DNA from: Bryum argenteum
Lineage: Eukaryota > Streptophyta > Bryopsida > Bryales > Bryaceae
Reading direction: 5' to 3'
NCBI GenBank assembly: GCA_037043015.1
Contig: CM073324.1
Span: forward strand, 14,157,013 to 14,221,012
DNA length: 64,000 bases
A program made the translations under genes and the position numbers. Numbering within the stretch: the first letter of the stretch is position 1; each line of letters begins with the position of its first letter. The notes under the pieces were generated by a model that made no database searches, had not been told where the DNA came from, and saw only the letters and a list, made by a program, of their open reading frames with translations. Below are positions 12,090-22,088 of the stretch, in pieces.

Positions 12090-12166
12090 TGCGATTCGAG
12101 AAAGAGGCTCCCGCTCACTGAGTCAATAATGACCCGCGTCCCATATATCCATTTATTGACGCAGAG

Positions 12167-13117
12167 ATGATTGCATTATGGGATGTTGCCCGCAAACAAA
12201 TCATCGTTATTGGAAGATGCGAAAGGCGGTTATGGATGGTGAGCGCCGACTACCTAAAGAATGGGGCTTACCTATCACGATTAGTGAGTGTTACAGAGAT
12301 TCAGTCATCGATTGCGTTGGCGTGGACGAATATGGATTCTCAGCGCACGAACCTCTTCGGACGCGCGTTTGATCCAATCTACTCATGATTCACCACTAGC
12401 GGGACATCCAGGTCGTGAAGGTACGCGTGACTTGATTGCACGTGAATATACGTGGCGCAGGTTGACACAAGATATTCGGAGATTTATGCGGAATCGCAAC
12501 GTGTGTGGAAAATCGAAGATTTGGCGGGAAGCGAGAAGCGGGGTTGCTAAAACCTTTGCCAATTCCGCACGGATTTGACCGAGCTCTCTCCATTGATTTT
12601 ATTACCGGATTGGTACCAAGCGGCGATCGTACAAATATCATAGTTGTGACAGATCGTTTGTCCAAATCTATCATTCTTTGTGCCTATGAAGACAATTCGT
12701 GCACTTGATGTGGCTCACAAACTTTTAGAGCAAGTTTTTCAAAGATCACGGATTGCCTGCGCAGCAATTGTGTCGGATCGTGGTAGTCAATTTTTTAGTC
12801 CGCTTTGGATGTATATGCGATTGATGAAGATTACGCGTCGGTTGTCGGCGACTTTCCATCCGAGACAGATGGTGCAACAGAGAGGGCGAATCAAGAGCTT
12901 GAAACATATCTTCGTATTTTCACGACATTTGAGCAAGAAGATTGGGCTTTTCGATTTGCCGATCGCGATGATGGCGTTGAATAATCGTGTGTCGCAGATC
13001 TATAGGTATGTCTGCATTTTTATGACTCACGGTTATCATCATTCGGTCATGAATATTACTATACCCGGAGGAGGGTTCTTCGTTGTCACCGGCGGAAAAA
13101 GGACGCAAGCTTGTTGA
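12167..13117 (+). pseudogene. Integrase core remnant
   Basis: The zinc-binding region (HDSPLAGHPGREGT, then RNRNVCGKSK) keeps both histidines but has only one clear cysteine. The catalytic core shows the first aspartate in LSIDFITGLVP and the second in VSDRGSQF near 12770-12790. The third acidic residue lies in a TERANQELE stretch in another frame near 12870-12900. At least two frameshifts interrupt the domain. Confidence 0.8.
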
Positions 13118-13153
13118 GATCGGGCGTAATTCAAGTGAATCGCAACAACGGCA

Positions 13154-13687
13154 ATGACCATTGCGCAAGAGACTCAAGAACGCTACCAAATATACGACGC
13201 CGGTGGCGGCGAGGATTTTCGTCCGGGTGATCGTGTGTGGTTGAAGTTGAAGAACATCAACACGTCCCGGCCAATCAAGAAGCTTGATTGGATTGCTCTT
13301 CCTTATCGTGTATTGGAGTGCGTAGGTACACATGCGGTTCGTTTGAATACACCGTCAGGTATTCATCATGTTTTTCATGTGAGTTTAGTGAAGAAGGCAG
13401 CTGAGGATCCGTTGCCTTCCCAACTACCTCATGATAATGAGTCCGGTGTTGTTTTGAGCAATCCCGCTTTCGAGGCATCCACTAGCGAGGACGAGTATGC
13501 TGTTGAAAGAGTGTTGCAACATCGACGTCGTGGGCGCGGTTGGCAACTACTTGTAAAGTGGACAGGATGGCCGGAGCCTACTTGGGAACCTGTTTGCCAA
13601 TTACAAAATGTCATGGCCTTAGACGATTACGAGCGCTTGTTGCGCGCGTCTGGTACTGATATTCCTTGGGCACATTCTCTTGTATGA
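13154..13687 (+). pseudogene. Integrase C-terminus with chromodomain
   Basis: A 177-codon open frame starts with the GPY/F-like integrase tail (DRVWLKLKNI near 13230, then YRVLE and HHVFHVSLVKK) and ends with a chromodomain: EDEYAVERVLQHRRR, WQLLVKWTGWPEPTWEP, QLQN. The chromodomain aromatic residues and the VKWTGW core are intact. In chromoviruses this domain steers integration to marked chromatin. The stop at 13685-13687 is followed by a GGAGGAGG run (13710-13727) that serves as polypurine tract before the 3' LTR. Confidence 0.88.
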
Positions 13688-13726
13688 CACTTGTTAATTC
13701 ATCAGCATAGGAGGAGGAGGAGGAGG

Positions 13727-13954
13727 CATCCAAGGCCTCGTTGATAAGCTCGGATGTTCACTCGCTATTAATTTTATAAATAGAACTTCGGCAGTAGAGC
13801 TAAAGTATAGCCTCGGCAGTAGAGCTAAAGTATAGCCTCGGCAGTTGAGCCAAGAGATTAGTATATAAGGGACTCTTATTCATTGTAAACCTAAGTCTTG
13901 GATCAATATATTTCTTTTGTAGTTTTTGCTTGTTTTGATAGCTAGACTCTTACA
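13727..13954 (+). repeat. 3' LTR of the chromodomain retrotransposon
   Basis: Matches the 5' LTR from CCAAGGCCTCGTTG (13730) to GACTCTTACA (13954), with two rather than three copies of the ~25-base GGCAGTAGAGCTAAAG unit and a small difference at the first bases. A direct flank copy of CATCA follows. Confidence 0.85.
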
Positions 13955-13962
13955 CATCAGAA

Positions 13963-14288
13963 CCAGTGGGCAATTGCCCACTGGTCCGAACTTCTTGTTA
14001 GTGAAGTAGTTTCATTAACAGCTGGGAATTTACTTTTTGTTAGAAAAGTAGATTGTACGTCAAGAAACTGATCCCAGTGGGCAATTGCCCACTGGAACTT
14101 GCGACATTGTGTCTACTTTATGTACGAATATTCTTATACCGGAATGAAAATTCCATCAGACCAGTGGGCAATTGCCCACTAGTCATAACTTCTTGTTTGG
14201 GAAGTAGATTAATTAACAGCTGGAAATTAACTTCTTGTTAGAGGTAGAAAGGACAAGAAATTGCACCCAGTGGGCAATTGCCCACTGG
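13963..14288 (+). repeat. Four palindromes in a ~205-base tandem intron repeat
   Basis: Palindromes lie at 13963-13984, 14074-14095, 14161-14182 (one arm base changed) and 14267-14288, spaced alternately by about 111, 87 and 106 bases. The two 'odd' copies are preceded by AAAATTCCATCA-GA (interrupted by the retrotransposon for the first), and the two 'even' copies are followed by AACTTGCGACATTG (AACATGCGACATTG in the last). The pattern is a tandem array of a two-palindrome unit that also appears just upstream of the retrotransposon. Confidence 0.9.
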
Positions 14289-14330
14289 AACATGCGACAT
14301 TGTTAGTGACTTCAAGCATTTCTGTAACAG

Positions 14331-17300
14331 GGGATGAAGAAGCAAAAGGAGACGAAGAGGGTGCCTGACATTCCCTACACAGGTGCCCTCAAGAAGTTGT
14401 TCGATGTAGTTAGAGATGTGAATGTCCGTGGAGATTGCAATGTGGGCAAGAAGTACCAACTGAAGCAGGCTTTAGCCACTCGGCAATGGTCGATGGAGCT
14501 GCAGAAGATGCCCAAGGACAGTGGGTACTGTCTACGAGTTGTGGTGAACAGCATGCTGCCTCCCAGTACTGAAGTGGCGTATACGACAATGGCTTCCGTT
14601 ACTGTGACGGATGTAAAGGTGCATGGCGACAACCTCATTGTATGGCTGGTCAATGCATCTGGTAGCGTTGCCAACCTCTATTTCTTCAAAGAAGACAAGT
14701 TTGAGCCGCGGCCACTTTTGGACAGCCTTCTAGTCCACGGCAAGGGAATATCCGAGTTTCACCGCGGTCCAATTCTACCCCAGGACGAAACGCGGGCTTT
14801 AACTCAGTCAGCATTACAGAGGAAGAGGACACTAGAAGCATTGCTGAGAAGAATTGCTGAAATCAACAAGGCGGTAATCCTGAAAGCCACTGCTGAAGCC
14901 ACACCCCGAAGTCGAAAAAGGCCCTCGGCACCAACGATTGCTTGTCCTCCAGCAAGCAGCCGCGAGAAGAAGGGCAAACAAAAGAGAATAGATGAGGAAC
15001 AAGAAGCAGAGGCGGTACCAAGCATTGTCGTTGTCGACAGTCGAGTTGTGGGCAGCGGTCTACAAAGAGAAGTGGCGATGGAGGATGATGAAGAAGAAGT
15101 CCGTGAAGATACGACCAAGCCTCTTAGTGCTGAAGGTGATGATACGCTCGGTGATCAATTGCCCACTGAAAATAGTGAGGAAGAGGAGGTAGAGGAGGTC
15201 GTCTCAGCTAAACATTCCAAAGGCCAGAAGAAAGCAACTCCGAAAACCAAGAGGAAGTGGACCGGACCTAGCGTCATGAAGAAGTCAGAGAAGCATGTTC
15301 GGGAAGAAAGCGGTTCATCAGTGGAGGTACAAGAGGAGGCTAAACCGAAGAAGCCAAAGAGGAAGACAAAGAAGAATCCAAAGAAACACCCCACGAAAGT
15401 ACCCGAAGGCAAGGAGATAGACGTGAAAACTTTCCAGGAGAAGCTGATTGAGTTCAGGGACCGAGTCAAGCCCATGTACATTTGGGGACAATCTTTCACG
15501 GCCGAAGTGGACGTGAAACGTATGAGACTCGCACCGAAGGAAATGAAGTACCGCCCATTTCACAGCACTCTGGTAGACAGCTTGTTCCAAGTCTTCCTGA
15601 CGTCTGTACACCCACGGAAGCAGACACTTACTCTCATACCCATTTGTGATGAGAAACCGGAAACGTACGAGGATGCTAAGAATCTGCTGTTTTATATTAT
15701 CAATGGGCAGCACTCGTGGGCAGCGGCGTCCAGACTACTGGCGAGTAAGGACATCGATTCAACTGTGAAGGACACATACAAAACCTGGACATGCGATTTT
15801 GTCTGGACGGATGACAACCTCTTATTGTCGGAGCTATCAAGAAGGGTGAACAACACAAATCTCTTCCACTGGGACTCCCCTGAGTACCTCCTACACATTC
15901 AGTACGCGCGTGACCTATGGGTGCACTATGGTAACCCAACTTCCGATGGCAAATCCAAGTCAAACTGGAAGGTATGTCGTCTATCATTTTCTTGTTCGTA
16001 ATTTGGGTCCAGTAGGCAGTTGCTGAAGTACACTGAAATCTTTAACTGCACATTTCTAATCACCTAGAAGTTTGTACTCGGGTAGATTGATATTTGCAAT
16101 CCAGTGGGCAATTGCCCACTGGCTAAGGTGTATATCGACGATACTTGAGAATCATTTTCTTCGTTGCTATTGCTTGTGTAGGAGTTCCAATTGAAAGCAG
16201 TGGAGACTTTAAACGCAATGACAGTGAGGAATGCGAACAAGACTGCAAAAGAATATCCGGGCGAGTTTCGGGTTATTTGTGCGCCGGATGAGCCGCACAA
16301 TCAGATTATGGATGCCTTCCACTGGTACGAAAGTGGCGATCTGATTAATCTGGACACGGGGAATAAATGGAAGGAAGATGTCAAGCCATGGGAACGCAAA
16401 CACACCGTCGCGTACACGTTCAAGTGTATCCGTGGTATGGGGACGTATAGTTTGACCGAGCTCGTAGCACGAATAACACAGGGCCTTGAGATTAACGGGG
16501 AGCACACGCCAACGCCGGAAAATGAAGAAGTAGTGTTTCCGCCCAAAGTGTACATTGGGTCTAACAGACCTAAGAACAAATTCTGCTACAGTCTGAAGGA
16601 GTGGACTGACAGAAAGAAGCAGAAGAACGCCGTGATTCGCTGGATAAACAAGTACTACCCGGCTATGCTTTGGGTAGATGACAATGTAACTCCGGAGGCT
16701 TGGCAACGCTTCAAGACGGAGATAGGTTTCAACTCCGCCCACATGGACGAGTTAATCCGGAGGGGTACTAAGCTCTACCTGGCGAAGTTCATGAAAGCCA
16801 GTGACAACCCGAGGCGCGAGCAAGAGAGCCCTCCGCTTGGGTTTTTAGCGGGGATCAGTCGTGTTTTGAAAAAGAAACCCGTTCTCCGACCCGACGTTGC
16901 ACCTGTGTATGGCGTATTGGAGAAAACTCGGAATTTCACGAAGTTTTCGAAGGTTATCCATGTGGAAAACCAAGACCTATGGGGTGAAGTAGCTCAGGAG
17001 GATTGGGAAACCGAATTGTCATCGAACATCGCGGGTGGCATTTTAGACTTCCGTCCTATCGACGAATTCCTGGAAGAGGAGGATTTCGAGTTTGATGCTA
17101 TGAGTGGGCGCACTTACAAATCCATCTTGGACGTGCTACTGAAGCCAGCAGATTTGTTGCATCCCCCGTCACATTGGTTGGGATCTCGCACTGTAACAAA
17201 TCAAAGGAAGTGCAACGCGCGTTGACAGCGTATTTTCCGAACTATACAGTGCAAGAATCTCAGTACATAGCGGCAACGGCGGAGAAATATTTCTTCTTGA

Positions 17301-20300
17301 ACAGCACGATCAAGAAGGGTAATGGGGTTGTTGTGCTCGTCTATTCGAAGAACGGTTGCCAACCCTTGGCATGGAAAGAAGTTCTCCGTAGTGAAGAGAA
17401 GTTCAAGAAGATTGGCGCTGTGCGAGAGTACCCATCTCATGAGGACGAGCTGCGCATGGAGGTCTACCTAGACTTCATTGAGCAGCTTCATCAAACTCCT
17501 GAAGATGACAGCCCCCCTGTGAAGCTTATCTGCATTGCTGCGGGTCGAAAGCCGATGATCGCTGCAGTGGTGAGGACTGCACACATTTTTTATTTCAGTT
17601 TGTAGATCCACTGGGCAATCGTCCACTGTCCGAGGGTCCTGACATATTTCGGTATGCAGTTGCGAGTCCTATTTGTATAATTATGGTTCGAACAGTTGTA
17701 AAATCTACGGGGTTATGGCCCAGTGGCAGGGAATCCTAATCTGACCGGTTTTTTGTTTTGGGCAGATGAATGGTTTGAAACCTATAGCTGTCGCTCTGCA
17801 GGGAGATTCGCTTGATATGTTAGCCTTCAGTCACAAGTTCGGATGTAACTTAACAGGGTTTGCGCACCTTTTCCACCCCGGAAAATCAACTGCCGATGTC
17901 TCAGATCATCATGGCCTGAGTTGGAAATCCGAAGGTACAGAATTGAATCCCGAGAACTCGGATGAGAGTGCTTCAGCTGGTTGCGACGAAGACATCGCGA
18001 CAAATTTCGATGCTGGTACTTTGGCTAGGGATGGCACCGAAGCTGCAGAAGGCGAATGTGCAGATGATGAAGTGCACCAAACATTCGAGGATATATGTTC
18101 AGACTCTGGTAGTATTTCCCACTTCATATTTCGATTTCTATATGCTCAACTTTAAGTTCTTCTGCTGACCTAAGTATATTCTCTCATTTGTGAATGTGAA
18201 GGCGAAGATGAGGACGATGCGGATGAAGGTGAGGACGGCAAAGACTCTGCCGAGTATTCACCTGCGACTAAAGTGACTTCGGTCTTTGAAGGAGACCTCG
18301 CATATCCGGAGAGGTTTGCAGCATTGCTCAAGAGTTCGAAGAATATCTTGCCAGACATTGCGGATGGGCATAGGACGGCCACGGAGATGGCAGTGGCGGA
18401 AAGGTCCTCTCTGATGATGGGACGCATTCGTGGCTCAGGTGATTTTCTTCGCTGTTTTTTCCCAAATGCGCCTCTGATGCCAGCACCAGCACAGCCGGAG
18501 AACGTTGGCGTAGCGGTTTGCTCTTGTGATGATGGATATAATCATGGAGACCCGGTAACTGAAAGTCGAGATTTTGTAGGTTCCGATTATAAGAATGCAT
18601 CTCAGGAAGGTCCTGTTCGTCAGGGACGGTCTCCGGATGGCTCTGAACCCCTAATTGGTGGGGACCCAGTCGCGGCGACGACGTCATTTGAGAACCCAGT
18701 GGTCCCAACGCCGGCATGTGAGACGTCAACGGATGGAACTCCGTCTTTTGGCTTTCCAAGGCTTCAACCTATTGAAGGGAGCCTGGTTGACCCAGTCGAT
18801 CAATCGCTTGCTGAAGTCACCTCTGCCGTTCCTACACCCGATGACGTCGCTGCCATTCCTACGCCCACCGATGATCCTTCGCCCATGCCGGCGGAAACCA
18901 TCCCAACACGCGTCGGGCGCCAAGGGCACCCAAATTTGGCAGCCGTCAATTGCCCAAAGGGAGAGAGAATGCGAGGATCGCAGAGAGAAGACCATCGTAT
19001 TCCGGAGACCCGGATCTCCATTCCGAAAGGTGTTCAGGCTCCTATCGAACAAGATGCCGTTCCTACGCCCACCGATGATCCTTCGCCCAGTGGCAGCAGC
19101 CATTTGAACTCGTCGGGCGCTGGCAGCAGCCATTTGAACTCGTCGGGCGCTGGCAGCAGCCATTTGAACACGTCGGGCGCTGAAGGGCACCCAAATTTGG
19201 CAGCCGGTCAATTGCCCAAAGGCGAGAGAATGCGGATCGCAGGGAGAAGACCATCGTATTCCAGAGACCCAGATCTCCATTCCAGAACGTGTTCAGGCTC
19301 CTATCGAACAAGATTGTGCCATTGTCCAGTTGGCTGTACCTGTTGACGCCGTGAAGCAAAGTCCATTACCTGCACTACGGGCAGTAAAGGTGGAGATTTC
19401 TGGCCCGAAACCTTCGAATATAGAGAATCCCATCTTAATCGACAGTGACGACGATGATCTTCATTATAAGAAGACAGTTGTGGAATATCCCACGGACCAG
19501 TCTTCGGAGTTGTCGGAAGGTGCTGCTGATGATACAGTATCGACAGGCAGTGATAAGAAGTTGTCGCAGGATAAAGCTTTGAGGATTCAACTGAGGGCAA
19601 TTAGCAAGAAGAAGCTCGCCGTGAACAGAGCTAACCGCCTGAAAAGCCGTGAGCTTGAGATGCAGAACAAGAAACTGATGCGGGAGCTTGAGTTGAAACC
19701 GAAGGAGCTCGAGGAAGCGGAGAAAACTATCAGGAGTGCTGGGTTGAGTCACGTCATCAGTAGGGGAGAGTATACTGACACCCCGTCTACTCCACTTCCG
19801 GGCCAAGCCACCACCTCCATTGCATCGGCACCAGAGTTGTCGGGGTCCGAGGTATGCCCATCCAGAATTCGACCAGCTGCAGAAGAGGTTATTCCATGTA
19901 CCCAGGTGCGTTGGGTTTTGTGACATGTGAAATTTTCTTTATATCCTCATTGCAGCAATGTAACTTACAAAACAACTGTGGAATGACAGGAATCCATACT
20001 ACGGGGACGAGATGACTCGCCGAATGCAGAGAATGTCCCTGAGGTTAGTTCCATTACCATATCCCTCATTTACTCGCCTTAACCACACGTTTTCTTTTGA
20101 GTCATGTTGCCCACATTAAATGAAAGGGTGGGGTCTGCCTACAGAGAAAATGAAAAACTTCATAAGACGCATCGAGTTGAAGTTGTGGGCGGTGCCCTCG
20201 GCTATGAAGACCGCGTATACCCATAGCCTTTTATAGCATAGGAGCTATTTATAGCATGTGTGAATAGAGGCTAGTCACTTTATAGTACCGGACTTTACCC

Positions 20301-20803
20301 GAGAAAACATTTTTTTATGGACTTTACCCGAGAAAACATTTTTTATTTTGTTTGGGTTTTTGTTAAAGAATACTGGGGAATAATTTTGAAGACAGACAAG
20401 ACCACGCAATGGGTCACATGAACCAAACATTTCCGTGAAAGGGAAATATGGAATATGTAGTGGACACTAATATTGATTATATTATTTGCAATGCTCAGGG
20501 CCATAGAGGTGATGACGATGAACGGTACCATCATCGCAAGGTAAAGTAGAAAAAAAACTGTTAGTAAACTCTTTATTAGTCTTCACCACTGCAGTCTACT
20601 TTTGTAATTACTGTGTACAAAGTTGATGGGGTTTATGATGTGATATGGTGACAAAAACATAACACTGGTGTTTGACATCGATTGCATGACTGTGGATTGC
20701 ATATATGCAGCGTGTAAAACCCAGTCCTGACGTTTGGGTAATGCATAAACGTCGCAAGCGCAAGGTCATTAGATATATCTCAGACATGGAGTCATCGTCA
20801 TAG
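14331..20803 (+). CDS. Large multi-exon protein with ParB/DGQHR-like motif, unknown function, possibly frameshifted
   Basis: Exons: 14331-15971 (ATG at 14334), 16182-17569, 17766-18108, 18202-about 19905, 19990-20043, 20499-20540, 20710-20803 (stop TAG). Splice sites are GT-AG and most phases agree. Residues 1-195 are unfamiliar; 195-370 are basic/acidic and disordered with a nuclear-signal-like KKPKRKTKKNPKKH. At about 400-475 an arrangement like ParB/DGQHR proteins appears, with INGQHSWAAA (H460) in place of the usual DGQHR. Exons 2-3 hold a large unknown domain ending in a stretch loosely like a methylase loop (ICIAAGRKPMIAAVV). Exon 4 is Ser/Pro/Thr-rich with repeats; then come a SUMO-interaction-like ILIDSDDDD (19434-19460), a coiled coil and a basic tail (KRRKRKV). 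Two frame breaks (near 17150, and between 19200 and 19330) suggest decay or sequence errors. GC content is well above the flanks. Function is unknown; nuclear DNA binding is the best guess. Confidence 0.6.
16101..16122 (+). repeat. 22-base palindrome in the first intron after exon 14331-15971
   Basis: A perfect copy of the palindrome sits in the 210-base intron 15972-16181. A decayed relative (GTAGGCAGTTG) lies at about 16011-16022, and another (CACTGGGCAATCGTCCACTG) at 17609-17628 inside the next intron (17570-17765). So three introns of this gene carry the motif. Confidence 0.9.
19090..19181 (+). repeat. Three 30-base coding repeats (GSSHLNSSGA)
   Basis: Three head-to-tail copies of GGCAGCAGCCATTTGAACTC followed by GTCGGGCGCT encode the decapeptide GSSHLNSSGA (Thr for Ser in the last). 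They lie between two copies of a larger ~125-base repeat (about 18925-19060 and 19184-19312, starting GGGCACCCAAATTTGGCAGC). The second copy differs from the first by one inserted base and two deleted bases, and this is where the reading frame changes. Confidence 0.85.
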
Positions 20804-20948
20804 AGCCGTACATGCTTGTCAATCATCGTACATGCAGGAGTCAACCATGAAGAGCCGTGGACATTCTTAGCGACTCCCACGATACAGAATTTAAAATAAA
20901 TGTACTAATAAGTTGTAGAATCAATAAATCAGAATATTGCGCACTCCC

Positions 20949-21287
20949 TTAGTATAGAACTGTAGATGTATTGTACTAGATTTAATAATATATACAAATT
21001 ACATGAAATTTATCGTCTCCAGTTTAGTGTAAGAAATTATAGATCCATTCGTCTCAAGATTGGGGTAGTGCATTACAATACAAGTATACATGTAGATCAT
21101 CCGGCATTGTGCTGTATAATGTATCCCTTTGGGAGTTGATTTAAATAAGAAGTTATAGAACATTCTTTGACATCATACATGCCAAATACTACAGTATATT
21201 AATTTCTTACACTAAAGTGAAGATAAATTTCATCTAATCTGTATATATTATTAAATCTAGTACAATACATCTACAGTTCTATACTAA
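20949..21287. mobile_element. MITE-like element with ~90-base terminal inverted repeats
   Basis: The arm at about 20949-21046 (TTAGTATAGAACTGTAGATG ... AGTGTAAGAAATT) is matched in reverse by about 21196-21287, with few differences. About 150 unique bases separate the arms, giving a foldback element of ~340 bases. There is no coding capacity and no clear target duplication was identified. Confidence 0.7.
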
Positions 21288-22014
21288 GTTGCAAGAACTT
21301 CAGTATACCCGGCCTTTGCCAAGCCCACATCCTTGTAATAATACTCGCTCTAAGTCATAATGATTGAACCATCATCATTTGACAAACAATTATAACATAA
21401 GAATTGTTACAAAAGACAGGTATAGTTGGCATATTCTATTTCAGAGAAATGTATATTACGCATTTTCTCAGTGATTGCAATGGGAACCAAAAGCAAATAC
21501 TACTCTCATGAGAGTTGCCAAAGATATTACAATGTAATTAGTCACTTTCAGTGTTGACCACTAGTCTCCAGGTTACAGTAATTAACAACACTTCTGTTAT
21601 GATTTTGTCCAATATTATAATTATAAGTTTCTTCACAAGTACCATATAAACTGTTTGTAAACGTTAAATTTCTTCTACTCCCCACATATTGCACATTATG
21701 AATGTTAACAATGAAAGAGTCCTGACTCCCTTCTTTGTAAATTTGACTCTAAATGTTAACAAAGAAAGACATCCTACAAAACTACATTCTCTTTCAATGG
21801 TATTCTCACATGGACTCTTCACAAACGCATGAATTTATAATATTAATAAACTGATAACCTCTATATAATTATGTTACCTCTCTAGTAGATCAAAGTTAAC
21901 AATAGAGGGTAGACTGTACTATATAGTGCTGGTGTATCATAAACTTAAAATAATAGTTGAGAAGAAAGGCCTATTAATACGAAATTGAAAAATACGAATT
22001 TGTATTATACTAAG

Positions 22015-22088
22015 ACTCCACAAAATCTACAGCTCACAAAGATTCAGTGAAACTCCACAAAATCTACAGCTCACAAAGATTCAGTGAA
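22015..22088. repeat. 37-base perfect tandem duplication
   Basis: ACTCCACAAAATCTACAGCT followed by CACAAAGATTCAGTGAA occurs twice head to tail in AT-rich intergenic DNA. No function is apparent. Confidence 0.9.

Larger units (their letters stand above)
8396..13954 (+). mobile_element. Ty3/Gypsy chromodomain LTR retrotransposon (degenerate)
   Basis: The element is bounded by similar LTRs and by a 5-base target duplication, CATCA, at 8391-8395 and 13955-13959. Element start TG and end TACA fit retroviral-type termini. Joining the flanks rebuilds the intron repeat seen at 14145-14182 (...AAAATTCCATCA-GA-CCAGTGGG...), which proves an insertion. Order inside is gag, protease, reverse transcriptase, RNase H, integrase and a C-terminal chromodomain, the order of Ty3/Gypsy chromoviruses. 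Every domain is present, but the coding region is split by several frameshifts and stops, so this copy should not be able to move by itself. It is 5.56 kb, near the usual size for the group. It lies in the same orientation as the host gene. Confidence 0.93.

Noticed and set aside
17133-17151. A 19-base GT...AG segment as a tiny intron at the frame break
   Set aside because: Too short for splicing, and removing it does not give the needed frame.
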